From contig DHNU01000034.1 in NCBI GenBank assembly GCA_002407645.1, positions 9,627 to 18,877 on the forward strand: a stretch of 9,251 bases of DNA. Direction: 5' to 3'. Below the pieces are notes generated by a model. That model had not been told where the DNA came from. It did not search any database and saw only the letters and a program-made list of their open reading frames with translations. The position numbers and the translations under genes were made by a program. This document shows positions 1 through 7,178 of the stretch, in pieces. This stretch comes from Ruminococcaceae bacterium UBA5408. Lineage in GTDB: Bacteria > Bacillota > Clostridia > Oscillospirales > Acutalibacteraceae. Position 1 is the stretch's first letter; every line of letters starts with the position of its first letter.

Positions 1-302
1 CTAAAATCCGCGCCCAAATCAATAAATACTTTTCCTTTTGTGTAACATTCAGCCGCTAATTCCTGAGAAAGTCCATGGGGAAGAGCCGCAAATATAACAT
101 CACTTTTTTCCACTGCATCATTTTGTGAAACGCAGACCATATCACAGATGTTAAAATAAGCGGGATAAACTTCGGAAATAGGTTTACCCTGAAAGCTCAC
201 AGAACTGACTGCAGAAATCTCCACCTCGGGATGATTTTGTAAAAGCCTTACAAGTTCTGCTCCTGCATAGCCGGTTGCGCCGATTATTCCGGCTTTAATC
301 AT
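1..302 (-). CDS. argC: N-acetyl-gamma-glutamyl-phosphate reductase, N-terminal part (cut by window edge)
   Basis: This is the third gene of the arg operon; only the first 100 codons are in the window. ArgC reduces N-acetylglutamyl phosphate to the semialdehyde with NADPH, a cytoplasmic step on the way to ornithine. The translation begins MIKAGIIGATGYAGAELVRL, the N-terminal NAD(P)-binding Rossmann motif GxxGxxG (residues 6-12) followed by the ArgC-typical GYAGAELVRLL. Further on, VIFAALPHGLS (about 71-81) and KVFIDLGADF (about 91-100) match conserved ArgC segments. The catalytic cysteine lies beyond the left edge. The ATG starts two bases after the argH stop (TGA-AA-ATG), so it is almost certainly translated from the argGH message by coupling. 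The rest of the ornithine genes may follow to the left, but this cannot be seen. Confidence 0.95.
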   Translation of the reverse strand, partial: MIKAGIIGATGYAGAELVRLLQNHPEVEISAVSSVSFQGKPISEVYPAYFNICDMVCVSQNDAVEKSDVIFAALPHGLSQELAAECYTKGKVFIDLGADF

Positions 303-304
303 TT

Positions 305-1678
305 TCAGTCCCCCATTTCTTTTAATATCTTTTCTGCCTCTTTCTGTACATTCTGCGGAGCAGGACCGCCCTTCACTTTTCTTCCGTTAACACAGTTTTC
401 AAGTGAAATTGCGTCGTATATTCCATCCTCAAAATGTTCATCAAATTTTTTGTAATTATCAATAGAAAGTGTTTCAAGGGTAAGATTATTTTCAATACAA
501 TAAGCAACAATTTCTCCTGTAATTTTGTACGCATCCCTAAACGGAATACCTTTTAATACCAAATAATCCGCGCAGTCGGTGGCGTTAATAAATCCGCGCG
601 CCGCGGCATTCCTCATATTTTTGGGAAGTACTTTCATAGTATCTATCATCGGAATAAATGCTGTAAGGCACATATTGAGTGTATCTATTGCATCGAATAT
701 TGCTTCTTTATCCTCTTGCATATCCTTATTATAGGCAAGCGGAAGTCCTTTCATCATAGTAAGAAGCGTTGTTAAATCTCCGATTGCACGGCCGCACTTT
801 CCACGGACAAGTTCTGCAATATCCGGATTCTTTTTCTGAGGCATAATGCTTGAGCCTGTTGAAAAAGCATCGTCCAATTCAATAAATTTAAATTCCCAAG
901 AACACCAAAGTATGATTTCCTCTGAAAAACGAGAAAGGTGAACCATTGTTATTGCGATGTCCGACGCAAGTTCCATGCAATAATCGCGGTCAGAAACACC
1001 GTCCAAGCTGTTATTGGTTACACCTTTAAAGCCCAATAGCGACGCTGTCATTTCTCGGTTCAAAGGATATGTCGTCCCCGCAAGTGCGCAGGAGCCGAGC
1101 GGACATGAATCCATACGCTTTTTTGTATCTTGAAGGCGTGACAAATCCCGCTTAAACATTTCGGCATATGCAAGAAGATGATGCCCGAAAGTAATCGGCT
1201 GTGCCCTCTGCATATGTGTATATCCCGGCATTACAGTGCTTTTATTTTCGAGTGCTTTATTGCATATTACTTTTATAAGGCTTTTTACCTGTTCATAAAG
1301 TACACTGCACTGTTTTTTTAAGTAAAGCTTAATGTCAACTGCGACTTGGTCGTTACGGCTGCGCGCAGTATGCAGACGTTTTCCCGCCGAACCGAGGCGC
1401 TTTGTAAGTTCACCCTCAACAAATGTATGAATATCTTCAGCTTCTTCGTCTATTTTGAGATTTCCGTCTTCTATATCATTGAGAATATTTTTAAGTTCCG
1501 AGCAGATTTTTTCGCTTTCGTCCTTATTTATAACTCCGCACGCACCCAGCATCGCCGCGTGTGCAATGCTTCCTTCTATATCCTCTTTTGCCATACGGCT
1601 GTCAAATGAAATAGATGAATTAAAGTCATTCGTTTTTTTATCAAGCTCTTTATGGAATCTTCCTGCCCACAGTTTCAA
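305..1678 (-). CDS. argH: Argininosuccinate lyase
   Basis: It cleaves argininosuccinate into arginine and fumarate, the last step of arginine synthesis, as a cytoplasmic homotetramer in this family. At 457 residues it has the usual length. It belongs to the fumarase/aspartase superfamily. The signature GSSIMPQKKNPD sits at residues 275-286 and carries the catalytic serine of the mobile loop. TARSRNDQVA (104-113) is the substrate-binding segment, and GYTHMQRAQP (152-161) includes the catalytic-base histidine, His155. The start is a TTG: the family N-terminus M-K-L-W-x-G-R-F begins exactly there, and no ATG is available nearby (the next Met is residue 29). A G-run (CGGGGGC) about 8 bases upstream serves as the ribosome binding site. 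It lies 64 bases after argG, with a hairpin in the gap, and two bases before argC. Confidence 0.97.
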   Translation of the reverse strand: MKLWAGRFHKELDKKTNDFNSSISFDSRMAKEDIEGSIAHAAMLGACGVINKDESEKICSELKNILNDIEDGNLKIDEEAEDIHTFVEGELTKRLGSAGKRLHTARSRNDQVAVDIKLYLKKQCSVLYEQVKSLIKVICNKALENKSTVMPGYTHMQRAQPITFGHHLLAYAEMFKRDLSRLQDTKKRMDSCPLGSCALAGTTYPLNREMTASLLGFKGVTNNSLDGVSDRDYCMELASDIAITMVHLSRFSEEIILWCSWEFKFIELDDAFSTGSSIMPQKKNPDIAELVRGKCGRAIGDLTTLLTMMKGLPLAYNKDMQEDKEAIFDAIDTLNMCLTAFIPMIDTMKVLPKNMRNAAARGFINATDCADYLVLKGIPFRDAYKITGEIVAYCIENNLTLETLSIDNYKKFDEHFEDGIYDAISLENCVNGRKVKGGPAPQNVQKEAEKILKEMGD

Positions 1679-1700
1679 TTTTTACAGCCCCCGTTATTAA

Positions 1701-1734
1701 AGTTTGGGGCAGACAACCGCCTGCCCCTAAAACT
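1701..1734. terminator. Strong hairpin between argG and argH
   Basis: GGGGCAG (1706-1712) is the reverse complement of CTGCCCC (1721-1727). Two more pairs, one of them a wobble, extend the minus-strand RNA stem to nine pairs around a GGUU tetraloop. An outer arm, AGTTT (1701-1705) with AAACT (1730-1734), adds five pairs across a two-base bulge. On the minus strand, the sense direction of the operon, the stem is followed by CTTTAATAACG with no proper U-tract. It is therefore probably not an efficient terminator of argG and more likely affects RNA stability, processing or partial attenuation. On the plus strand a run of six Ts (1736-1741) follows the stem, so it looks like an intrinsic terminator for antisense transcription. 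The structure is seen in sequence; its function is inferred. Confidence 0.5.
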
Positions 1735-1742
1735 GTTTTTTA

Positions 1743-2975
1743 TTAATTCTCGCCCTGATTTTTCAGTTTTTTAATTGCCTGCACCTTAATCGGAAGTCCG
1801 AACAGATTGATAAATCCGTTTGCATCAGCTTGATTGTAAACTTCGTCCTCGTCAAAAGTCGCGATTTCTTCATCATAAAGAGAATACGGAGAAGTTACAC
1901 CCGCATCAATAATATTCCCCTTGTAGAGTTTAAGTTTAACTTCACCCGTAACAGTCTTTTGAGTACTGTCAACAAATGCGGAAAGGGCTTCCCTTAAAGG
2001 AGTGAACCACTGACCGAAATATACAAGGTCGGCAAATTTAATGGCTACGCTTTGTTTGTAATGGTAAGTGTCCCTGTCAAGGCAGAGTTCCTCAAGTTTG
2101 TTGTGTGCATGGTAAAGAATTGCTCCGCCGGGAGTTTCGTATACTCCGCGTGATTTCATCCCGACAAGCCTGTTTTCAACGATATCCGCAATTCCGATTC
2201 CGTTTTCGCCGCCCAATTTGTTAAGCTCGGCAATCATATCCACAGCACAGAGCTTTTGACCGTTAAGGGCAGTCGGAATGCCTTTTTCAAATTTAATCGT
2301 AATATATGTCGGCTTATCGGGTGCCTGCTCCGGAGATACCCCTAACTCCAAAAAGCCCTTTTCATTGTATTTTGGTTCATTTGCGGGATTTTCCAAATCC
2401 AAACCTTCGTGAGAAAGATGCCAAAGATTCTTATCTTTTGAATAATTTGTTTCTCTTGTAATGTTAAGAGGAATATTGTGTGCTTCGGCATAATCAATTT
2501 CTTCGTCACGGGATTTGATCTTCCATTCCCTCCATGGAGCAATAATTTTCATCTTTGGAGCAAATGCCTTTATTGCAAGTTCAAAACGGACTTGGTCGTT
2601 TCCTTTGCCCGTACAGCCGTGGCAGATAGCATCTGCACCCTCGGCATTTGCAATTTCAACAAGCCTTTTTGCAATAATAGGTCTTGCAAAAGAAGTGCCG
2701 AGTAAATATTTATTTTCGTAAACTGCATCCGCTTTTAATGTCGGCCAAATATAATCTTCAACAAAAGACTTTTTAAGGTCAGCGATATAAAGTTTTGAAG
2801 CGCCTGTCTTTTTTGCCTTTTCTTCCAAACCGTTAAGTTCCGTTCCCTGTCCGACATCTGCGGCTACCGCTATAACTTCACAGTTGTTATAATTTTCTTT
2901 CAGCCATGGTATAATAATAGAAGTATCCAGTCCACCGGAATAAGCAAGAACCACTTTTTTAATTTTGTTATCCAT
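1743..2975 (-). CDS. argG: Argininosuccinate synthase
   Basis: It joins citrulline and aspartate to argininosuccinate using ATP (giving AMP and PPi), in the cytoplasm. At 410 residues it is close to the usual length of about 400. The N-terminal PP-loop ATP-binding motif AYSGGLDTS is at residues 11-19, typical of N-type ATP pyrophosphatases. The second family signature, [13 protein letters not shown], is at 120-132, and [11 protein letters not shown] (93-103) is also highly conserved in ArgG. The ATG is preceded by AGGGGG about ten bases upstream. It is the first gene of the argGHC operon, with its own promoter and ARG boxes upstream, so expression is expected to fall when arginine is plentiful. 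Nothing is truncated or missing. Confidence 0.98.
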   Translation of the reverse strand: MDNKIKKVVLAYSGGLDTSIIIPWLKENYNNCEVIAVAADVGQGTELNGLEEKAKKTGASKLYIADLKKSFVEDYIWPTLKADAVYENKYLLGTSFARPIIAKRLVEIANAEGADAICHGCTGKGNDQVRFELAIKAFAPKMKIIAPWREWKIKSRDEEIDYAEAHNIPLNITRETNYSKDKNLWHLSHEGLDLENPANEPKYNEKGFLELGVSPEQAPDKPTYITIKFEKGIPTALNGQKLCAVDMIAELNKLGGENGIGIADIVENRLVGMKSRGVYETPGGAILYHAHNKLEELCLDRDTYHYKQSVAIKFADLVYFGQWFTPLREALSAFVDSTQKTVTGEVKLKLYKGNIIDAGVTSPYSLYDEEIATFDEDEVYNQADANGFINLFGLPIKVQAIKKLKNQGEN

Positions 2976-3020
2976 TTAAAACGACCCCCTAATGCTCGTT
3001 AATTTCTTTCGTTGTGTTTT

Positions 3021-3048
3021 ATTATACACTGATTATGCAAAAAATCAA
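3021..3048 (-). promoter_or_regulatory. argG operon promoter, sigma-A type
   Basis: Read on the minus strand, TTGATT (3043-3048) and a perfect TATAAT (3021-3026) are separated by 16 bases. Transcription would start near 3014, giving a leader of about 39 nt before the argG ATG. That is too short for a T-box or riboswitch, so control most likely occurs at the promoter through the ARG boxes that overlap it. Confidence 0.75.
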
Positions 3049-3072
3049 GCGCTTTATGCATAAATATTCATT
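3034..3072. promoter_or_regulatory. Tandem ARG boxes (ArgR/AhrC operator)
   Basis: The 18-mer at 3055-3072 (TATGCATAAATATTCATT) matches the ARG-box consensus TNTGNATWWWWATNCANA at every fixed position except the last. A second copy of TTATGCA begins exactly 21 bases away (3033-3039 versus 3054-3060). This gives a weaker 18-mer at 3034-3051 separated by 3 bases, the spacing known for paired ARG boxes. The strong box lies just upstream of the argG -35, and the weak box covers the -35 and the spacer. Binding by an ArgR/AhrC hexamer with arginine would block RNA polymerase. The motif is seen in sequence; regulator identity and corepression are inferred from the family, and no argR gene is in the window. 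Confidence 0.75.
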
Positions 3073-3125
3073 TTGGAGCAAATGTATAAAAAGCATGGTA
3101 TATTTTTAATTGCGGATTGTATATA

Positions 3126-3154
3126 TTGCTAAATAGTATAAAATAGAATATAAA
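3126..3154 (+). promoter_or_regulatory. Possible promoter of the flavin reductase gene
   Basis: TTGCTA (3126-3131), 17 bases, then TATAAA (3149-3154) would place the start near 3161, just ahead of the ribosome binding site. The region is extremely AT-rich and other -10-like hexamers exist (for example TATAAA at 3137-3142), so the exact choice is uncertain. Confidence 0.35.
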
Positions 3155-3176
3155 TATATTAAATGGAGGTATTCTC

Positions 3177-3683
3177 ATGTTTCAGGAAATCGATATCGAA
3201 AGTTTGAAGTTTAACCCTTTCACAAAAATCAGTAAACAGTGGATGCTGATTTCTGCAGGCAACAAAACCAAATGCAACACTATGACAGCAAGCTGGGGCG
3301 CTTTGGGTGAGCTTTGGAAAAAGCCAGTTTCGTTTATATTTATTCGCCCTCAACGCTACACTCTTGAATTTATTGAAAAAGAAGATTATTATTCAATATG
3401 TTTCTTCGATAAGAACGACCGTAATGCTTTAAATTACTGCGGAAGTCATTCGGGGCGGAATGAAACCGATAAAATCAGCAGTGCCGGACTTACTCCTGTT
3501 TTTGACGAAAAAGCGCCGTATTTTAAAGAAGCGAAAGTTGTTTTCATATGCCGCAAAATGCATGGTCAAACCATAGACCCCGCCTGCTTTATTGATAAGT
3601 CAATCGACAGCGAGTGCTATGCAGATAAGGATTATCACAAAATGTTTGTCGGCGAAATCGTAAAGGTTCTTGAAAGAGATTAA
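3177..3683 (+). CDS. Flavin reductase-like (FMN-binding split-barrel) protein
   Basis: This 168-residue protein resembles the flavin reductase/flavoredoxin family, small cytoplasmic FMN-binding proteins that pass electrons from NAD(P)H or a partner. The segment NTMTASWGALGELWKKP (34-50) is the typical N-T-M-T-A-S-W-G block that binds FMN phosphate. RPQRYTLEFI (57-66) and HSGRNETDK (91-99) are further family landmarks. The length is typical and no membrane segment or signal is visible. The ATG follows GGAGG (3165-3169) by seven bases, an ideal ribosome binding site. It is transcribed away from argG as a single gene and ends at a shared bidirectional terminator with hflX. The physiological electron donor and acceptor cannot be told from sequence, and there is no neighbouring oxidoreductase to suggest a partner. 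Confidence 0.85.
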   Translation: MFQEIDIESLKFNPFTKISKQWMLISAGNKTKCNTMTASWGALGELWKKPVSFIFIRPQRYTLEFIEKEDYYSICFFDKNDRNALNYCGSHSGRNETDKISSAGLTPVFDEKAPYFKEAKVVFICRKMHGQTIDPACFIDKSIDSECYADKDYHKMFVGEIVKVLERD

Positions 3684-3701
3684 AGCTACTAAGCTGTAAC
3701 A

Positions 3702-3733
3702 AAAAATCCGAAGCTTTAAAGCTTCGGATTTTT
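3702..3733. terminator. Bidirectional intrinsic terminator
   Basis: A perfect 32-nt palindrome is centred between 3717 and 3718. The GC-containing core (ATCCGAAGCTTT and its complement) is flanked by A5 on one side and T5 on the other, so each strand gives a hairpin followed by a U-tract. It lies between the stop codons of the convergent flavin reductase gene (3683) and hflX (3738) and should end both transcripts. Confidence 0.9.
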
Positions 3734-3737
3734 CTGT

Positions 3738-4997
3738 TTATTCAACTATATAGTCCTTAATTAAATCGTCCATTATCAGTGGAATTTGCGCCGTTAGCTT
3801 AAGACCTCGTTCTGTGTATTCTTCGTTTTCAATTCTGCCGTCGCGCCTTATCTGTGCGGCAATCGAGCTTTTACTGAATGGAAGCAGAAGATTTAAACGC
3901 TCCATTTGATTCGGTAAGTTTCTCTCAATCGCATAAAGAAGTTTATCTACTCCCGCACCCGTTTTTGCACAAATTCTGACTGACTTTCCCACAAACGGTA
4001 TAATCTGTCCTTTGGGTAAAAGGTCGCATTTATTAAGTACCGGTATTATCGGCGTATCCTTACAGCCTAATTCTTCCAAAAGGTCTTTCGTAACCTTTAA
4101 ATGAACATCGGCTTCTGGGCTTGATGCATCACAGATATTTAAAATAATATCCGCACCCGCTGCCTGTTCCAAAGTCGAATGAAATGCCTGTACCAAATTA
4201 TGCGGTAAACGGCGGACAAGTCCGACCGTGTCAATCAACATTACCGTTGTGCCCCCCGGTAATTTTAAAGCTCTTGCCGTTGGATCAAGTGTTGCAAAAA
4301 GCATATCCTTTTCAAGCACACCGGCATTTGTAAGATAATTCATCAGCGTTGATTTTCCCGCATTTGTATATCCCACAAGCGCAACTGTAATGACACCGTC
4401 TTTTTTGCGCCGCCTGTCAATCTGCTTTCTGTGTTTTTCAACAGTTTCAAGCTGCTCTTTTAAGCCTTCAATCCGTTTTCTAATGTGGCGCTTGTCCGTT
4501 TCAAGTTTGCTTTCGCCGGGCCCCCTTGTGCCTATTCCGCCGCCGAGGCGCGAAAGTTCAACTCCTCTTCCCGTTAAGCGGGGAAGCATATATTTAAGCT
4601 GTGCAAGTTCAACCTGTAATTTACCTTCTCTGCTTTTTGCACGTGAAGCAAAAATATCAAGTATAAGCATTGTTCTGTCCACCAAACGGACTTTACAAAT
4701 ATCTTCAATATTTCGTATTTGCGTTGGGGATAACTCACAGTCAAAAACCAACAAATCAATCTCTTGCTGATTACAAAATTCGGCTATTTCCTTAATGAAT
4801 CCGGAACCCACACAAGTGGCTTTATCAGGAGTTGGGCGTTTTTGCGTCATCCCGCCGAAAGGCTCTGCCCCCGCGCTGATAACAAGTTCATAAAGTTCCG
4901 CCAAAGACGCTTGCGCATCATATTCTCCTGTGTCTACTTCTATTAATAAAGCACGTTCTTTTTTTTCTTCATTACTGTACAGTTTCAGTAATCTCAT
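3738..4997 (-). CDS. hflX: GTPase HflX (ribosome-associated)
   Basis: HflX binds the 50S subunit and, in other bacteria, splits stalled or stressed 70S ribosomes using GTP. It is 419 residues, a normal length. The N-terminal HflX domain (about 15-150) is followed by the glycine-rich linker GGGIGTRGPGESKLE (152-166), diagnostic of the family, and a basic coiled-coil (about 166-200). The GTPase domain has G1 GYTNAGKST (209-217), G2 ATLDPT (235-240), G3 DTVG (256-259), G4 NKCD (322-325) and a G5-like CAKTG (343-347). All GTP-binding motifs are intact. The chosen ATG has only a poor ribosome binding site (AAAAAGGGG directly abuts the start, with AGG about 10 bases up), so the start is less certain than the gene. 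Downstream it meets the convergent terminator; upstream, 54 bases away, the phage-tail operon ends. Confidence 0.96.
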   Translation of the reverse strand: MRLLKLYSNEEKKERALLIEVDTGEYDAQASLAELYELVISAGAEPFGGMTQKRPTPDKATCVGSGFIKEIAEFCNQQEIDLLVFDCELSPTQIRNIEDICKVRLVDRTMLILDIFASRAKSREGKLQVELAQLKYMLPRLTGRGVELSRLGGGIGTRGPGESKLETDKRHIRKRIEGLKEQLETVEKHRKQIDRRRKKDGVITVALVGYTNAGKSTLMNYLTNAGVLEKDMLFATLDPTARALKLPGGTTVMLIDTVGLVRRLPHNLVQAFHSTLEQAAGADIILNICDASSPEADVHLKVTKDLLEELGCKDTPIIPVLNKCDLLPKGQIIPFVGKSVRICAKTGAGVDKLLYAIERNLPNQMERLNLLLPFSKSSIAAQIRRDGRIENEEYTERGLKLTAQIPLIMDDLIKDYIVE

Positions 4998-5021
4998 CCC
5001 CTTTTTGCCTATATTAACATT

Positions 5022-5050
5022 ATTTTACTTTAATTTACATCAATTTGCAA
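5022..5050 (-). promoter_or_regulatory. Possible hflX promoter
   Basis: On the minus strand TTGCAA (5045-5050) and TAAAAT (5022-5027) are separated by 17 bases, with a predicted start about 18 nt before the hflX ATG. The -35 lies within a perfect 12-bp palindrome (AATTTGCAAATT, 5042-5053) that touches the stop of the upstream tail gene. Background AT content is high, so this is tentative. Its presence would let hflX be expressed independently of the tail operon. Confidence 0.45.
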
Positions 5051-5051
5051 A

Positions 5052-5519
5052 TTATTTAAACGCTATATATACATAACTATCAGTAAAACTATTTAAGTTA
5101 TCGACTACTCCACCCTTTTGTGGTTTTTGGGTTTGGCAAACCGTTAGTTTGTCGCCCATAATAAAGACGCCTGATGAGCAGCCGTTTTTTGATGCAACCG
5201 CTGTATTGTTTAGATTATACTCTGCCGCAGGGATAAAAAAATTAACTGCTGCATTTTCAAGATATATTAACACAAATTTAGGCTCAAAAGGAAGTTGTAT
5301 TTCTTGTGTTTCTTCGCCGTCTCCGCAATAATTCCCCACAGCAATACTTTCGTTTAAAAAAGTTCTGTCTTTTTCAGTCAGGTGCTTTTTAGTATCATTA
5401 AAATGCGATTTTAAAATATTATCCAAAAGTGTATTATCTTCTACAAAATCACTGCGCCTCGGTTTATCTGTACCAACCCAGCTGTTTAATCCCAAGCTTG
5501 TTTTGTTATTTGTCGGCAT
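5052..5519 (-). CDS. Putative short tail-fibre / receptor-binding protein
   Basis: This is the last gene of the tail operon, in the position where PBSX carries its large tail fibre, but only 155 residues long. The N-terminus SLGLNSWVGTDKPRRSDF (8-25), with the following DNTLLDNIL, resembles the GTD-x-x-x-R-x-DF start common in phage tail fibres, which probably anchors to the baseplate. Residues 59-155 look like the compact beta domain of many phage tail proteins: an opening I-A-V-G-N-Y-x-G-D-G, then I-Q-L-P-F-E-P-K-F-V-L-I-Y and a closing Y-V-Y-I-A-F-K. The ATG follows AAGGAGG by 6 bases, and the gene begins 11 bases after the XkdU-like stop. No signal peptide or membrane segment is seen. The fibre role is inferred from position and these motifs; the receptor is unknown. 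Confidence 0.6.
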   Translation of the reverse strand: MPTNNKTSLGLNSWVGTDKPRRSDFVEDNTLLDNILKSHFNDTKKHLTEKDRTFLNESIAVGNYCGDGEETQEIQLPFEPKFVLIYLENAAVNFFIPAAEYNLNNTAVASKNGCSSGVFIMGDKLTVCQTQKPQKGGVVDNLNSFTDSYVYIAFK

Positions 5520-5530
5520 ATTATCCTCCT

Positions 5531-6106
5531 TTATATTTTAATTAATCCGTTTTCGTAATTATCAATATCATTCCAAGTTAAACCGAAGCCTTCCATATTG
5601 TCGAAAGTATATTTTTTACTGTCAATATTATTCCATGAAACGCATCTAAAATCCAGTTCGGCGTCCAAATGAGCCGGAAGGAACATTTTGGCAGTATCTA
5701 TTATTTTCTTTTTTTCATCTTCGTTTAACTCCATACAGTTTACATATATTTTATTTTCCGCGGGACACTCGAAAACTTCTGTGTTTTGTCCCCTGATTTT
5801 AAAAACATTTTCCATATCCGATTTAGTAAAATTGTTAGGTGTTATTGAACAACATCCCATTACTGAATTCCGTCTGTCCTCTGTATTCTCACAGGGGCTG
5901 AATTTAAGCAAATTTTCCCTGTTTGAAAGTCCGTATCCTTTTGCAGTTCGAATAAAGCTTTCGTTTTCAAGTTCTGAAAATTGATTTATAACCATATCAA
6001 GTCCGGCGGCATATGCTCTGAGTTCATAGTCAACCAATGTATCCGAATCAAGTTTATAAATTCCCGTTTCTTTCATTCTTGAAATCATAGATGTTAAAGC
6101 TGTCAT
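5531..6106 (-). CDS. XkdU-like (DUF2313 / tail protein I-type) baseplate protein
   Basis: It is 191 residues from the ATG at 6106, in the slot after baseplate J where PBSX has XkdU and P2 has gpI. Such proteins sit at the baseplate rim and connect it to the fibre. Visible features are an N-terminal helical region with L-x-x-E-S-F-I-x-x-A-x-G-Y-G-L (about 46-60), comparable to the E-x-x-x-x-x-A-x-x-G-L block of the family, and a C-terminal tail with two tryptophan motifs, WNNID (158-162) and WNDID (178-182), twenty residues apart. The reading frame is open further upstream to 6241, but that part lies inside baseplate J. The ATG at 6106 has a GGGGGG ribosome binding site and sits one base after the J stop (TAA-A-ATG), so I use it. 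Assignment rests on position and general pattern more than on strong motifs. Confidence 0.7.
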   Translation of the reverse strand: MTALTSMISRMKETGIYKLDSDTLVDYELRAYAAGLDMVINQFSELENESFIRTAKGYGLSNRENLLKFSPCENTEDRRNSVMGCCSITPNNFTKSDMENVFKIRGQNTEVFECPAENKIYVNCMELNEDEKKKIIDTAKMFLPAHLDAELDFRCVSWNNIDSKKYTFDNMEGFGLTWNDIDNYENGLIKI

Positions 6107-6107
6107 T

Positions 6108-7178
6108 TTAGCCCCCCGAATACTGTCCGATTTTAATTTTTTCACATACAGCAAGCTGATTTTTGTTAATTTTCCTATCCTTTGTAACCGAACTGTTAAA
6201 AATATAATTTTTAATTTTCCCCGTATTAAAAATTTGTACACCGAGTGCTGTCAAAATAACAGGTTCGCCGACGGAAAGCTCCCTAAAATAATTTGTAACC
6301 GCATTTATACAGGCGTTTTCGGTTTCCTGCATATCATCCATATCTTTTGGTGCAACGACTATATCAATATTTACAGGTACTGTCTGTGCGGGTTCGACTT
6401 TAATATCAACATTTACTTCCTTGAGTCTGTTTAGCTCAGTTCGAACTTTCGATATTGTATCGTCAGAAGGTATTCCACCCCTGCCGCCAAGGTAAACGCT
6501 CACCGTGCCTGTACCGTTCTCACGCGGTATAACACCCGCTGAGTAAACTCCGTCATACTGTAATGCTTTTTCACGGTAAAAAGCCGCATTCGTTCCGTTG
6601 GATATATTTTCATAACTCTTCATAAGCCGTTTTCGAAGTTCGCTGTCGCTTTCACTGTCTTCTCCGCCTCTGAAACACTGTTCGTTCACTACAGATTCAA
6701 ATGCACGAACCGGAGTAATCATTAAAGTAACCGTACCACGTTCGGTGTTGCCAAGCTGTCCGCCTTTTTCGGCAGCCGCAGGAACTTCTACACTGAGCTT
6801 TCCGCTTTCAAGAATTCCCGCCTCAGTTGTTATGTATCTTACAGGATTATCTCCAACTGTAGAACACACCGTTCCTTTTGGAACAGCCGCATTAAACCAT
6901 AAAGGTTCACTTATTTTAAAAGTAAGTTTACCTTCTGCCTGTACTGCTTTTTTTCTGTAAATTCCCCTTTCCTGTGCGCGTAAGTCAAGCTGAAATCCCT
7001 GTGCGCTTTGTGCAAATGTCTGCATTTTAAGCCAGTCGACTGCGCTTGATACAGAAAAAATTTCACCCGCAAGCACTTTCATCCGTATTCCTATGTCCGA
7101 AGCATCATCGGGTGAATAGCCCGCCAGCGATGTAAATTTATCTTTCATATTATTATATATCTCATCATAGCTGTACAT
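6108..7178 (-). CDS. Baseplate assembly protein J (XkdT-like)
   Basis: It is 356 residues, close to the size of PBSX XkdT. The J/gp6 family forms the wedge ring around the hub of contractile tails and is a marker for contractile rather than flexible tails. Clear motifs are the N-terminal helical part ending F-A-Q-S-A-Q-G-F-Q-L-D-L-R-A-Q-E-R-G-I (55-73), the hallmark GGEDSESDSELRKRL (171-185), and LGGRGGIPSDD (230-240), after which a ferredoxin-like domain with V-x-V-N-I-D-I follows. The ATG overlaps the stop of the gp25-like gene by one base (TAATG) and is preceded by GAGGTGAT. No truncation or frameshift is evident. Confidence 0.93.
   Translation of the reverse strand: MYSYDEIYNNMKDKFTSLAGYSPDDASDIGIRMKVLAGEIFSVSSAVDWLKMQTFAQSAQGFQLDLRAQERGIYRKKAVQAEGKLTFKISEPLWFNAAVPKGTVCSTVGDNPVRYITTEAGILESGKLSVEVPAAAEKGGQLGNTERGTVTLMITPVRAFESVVNEQCFRGGEDSESDSELRKRLMKSYENISNGTNAAFYREKALQYDGVYSAGVIPRENGTGTVSVYLGGRGGIPSDDTISKVRTELNRLKEVNVDIKVEPAQTVPVNIDIVVAPKDMDDMQETENACINAVTNYFRELSVGEPVILTALGVQIFNTGKIKNYIFNSSVTKDRKINKNQLAVCEKIKIGQYSGG

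Noticed and set aside
2976..3014. T-box or riboswitch leader ahead of argG
   Set aside because: The predicted leader is only about 39 nt and has no T-box motif or stable structure.
3081..3098. Third ARG box near TGTATAAAAAGCATG
   Set aside because: Only one half-site (TGTAT) fits; the other half is shifted, and its distance from the strong box (26 bases) does not match paired-box spacing.
3159..3353. Minus-strand open frame opposite the flavin reductase gene
   Set aside because: It is antisense to the conserved FMN-binding segment and the composition follows the plus-strand gene; a shadow.
4390..4770. Plus-strand open frame of 126 codons inside hflX
   Set aside because: It is antisense to the conserved HflX GTPase domain, has no ribosome binding site and no recognisable motif; a shadow of hflX.
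6107..6241. Extension of the XkdU-like frame upstream to 6241, adding 45 residues
   Set aside because: It lies wholly inside the baseplate J gene in another frame, its residues are basic and low in pattern, and the ATG at 6106 has a G-rich ribosome binding site one base after the J stop.
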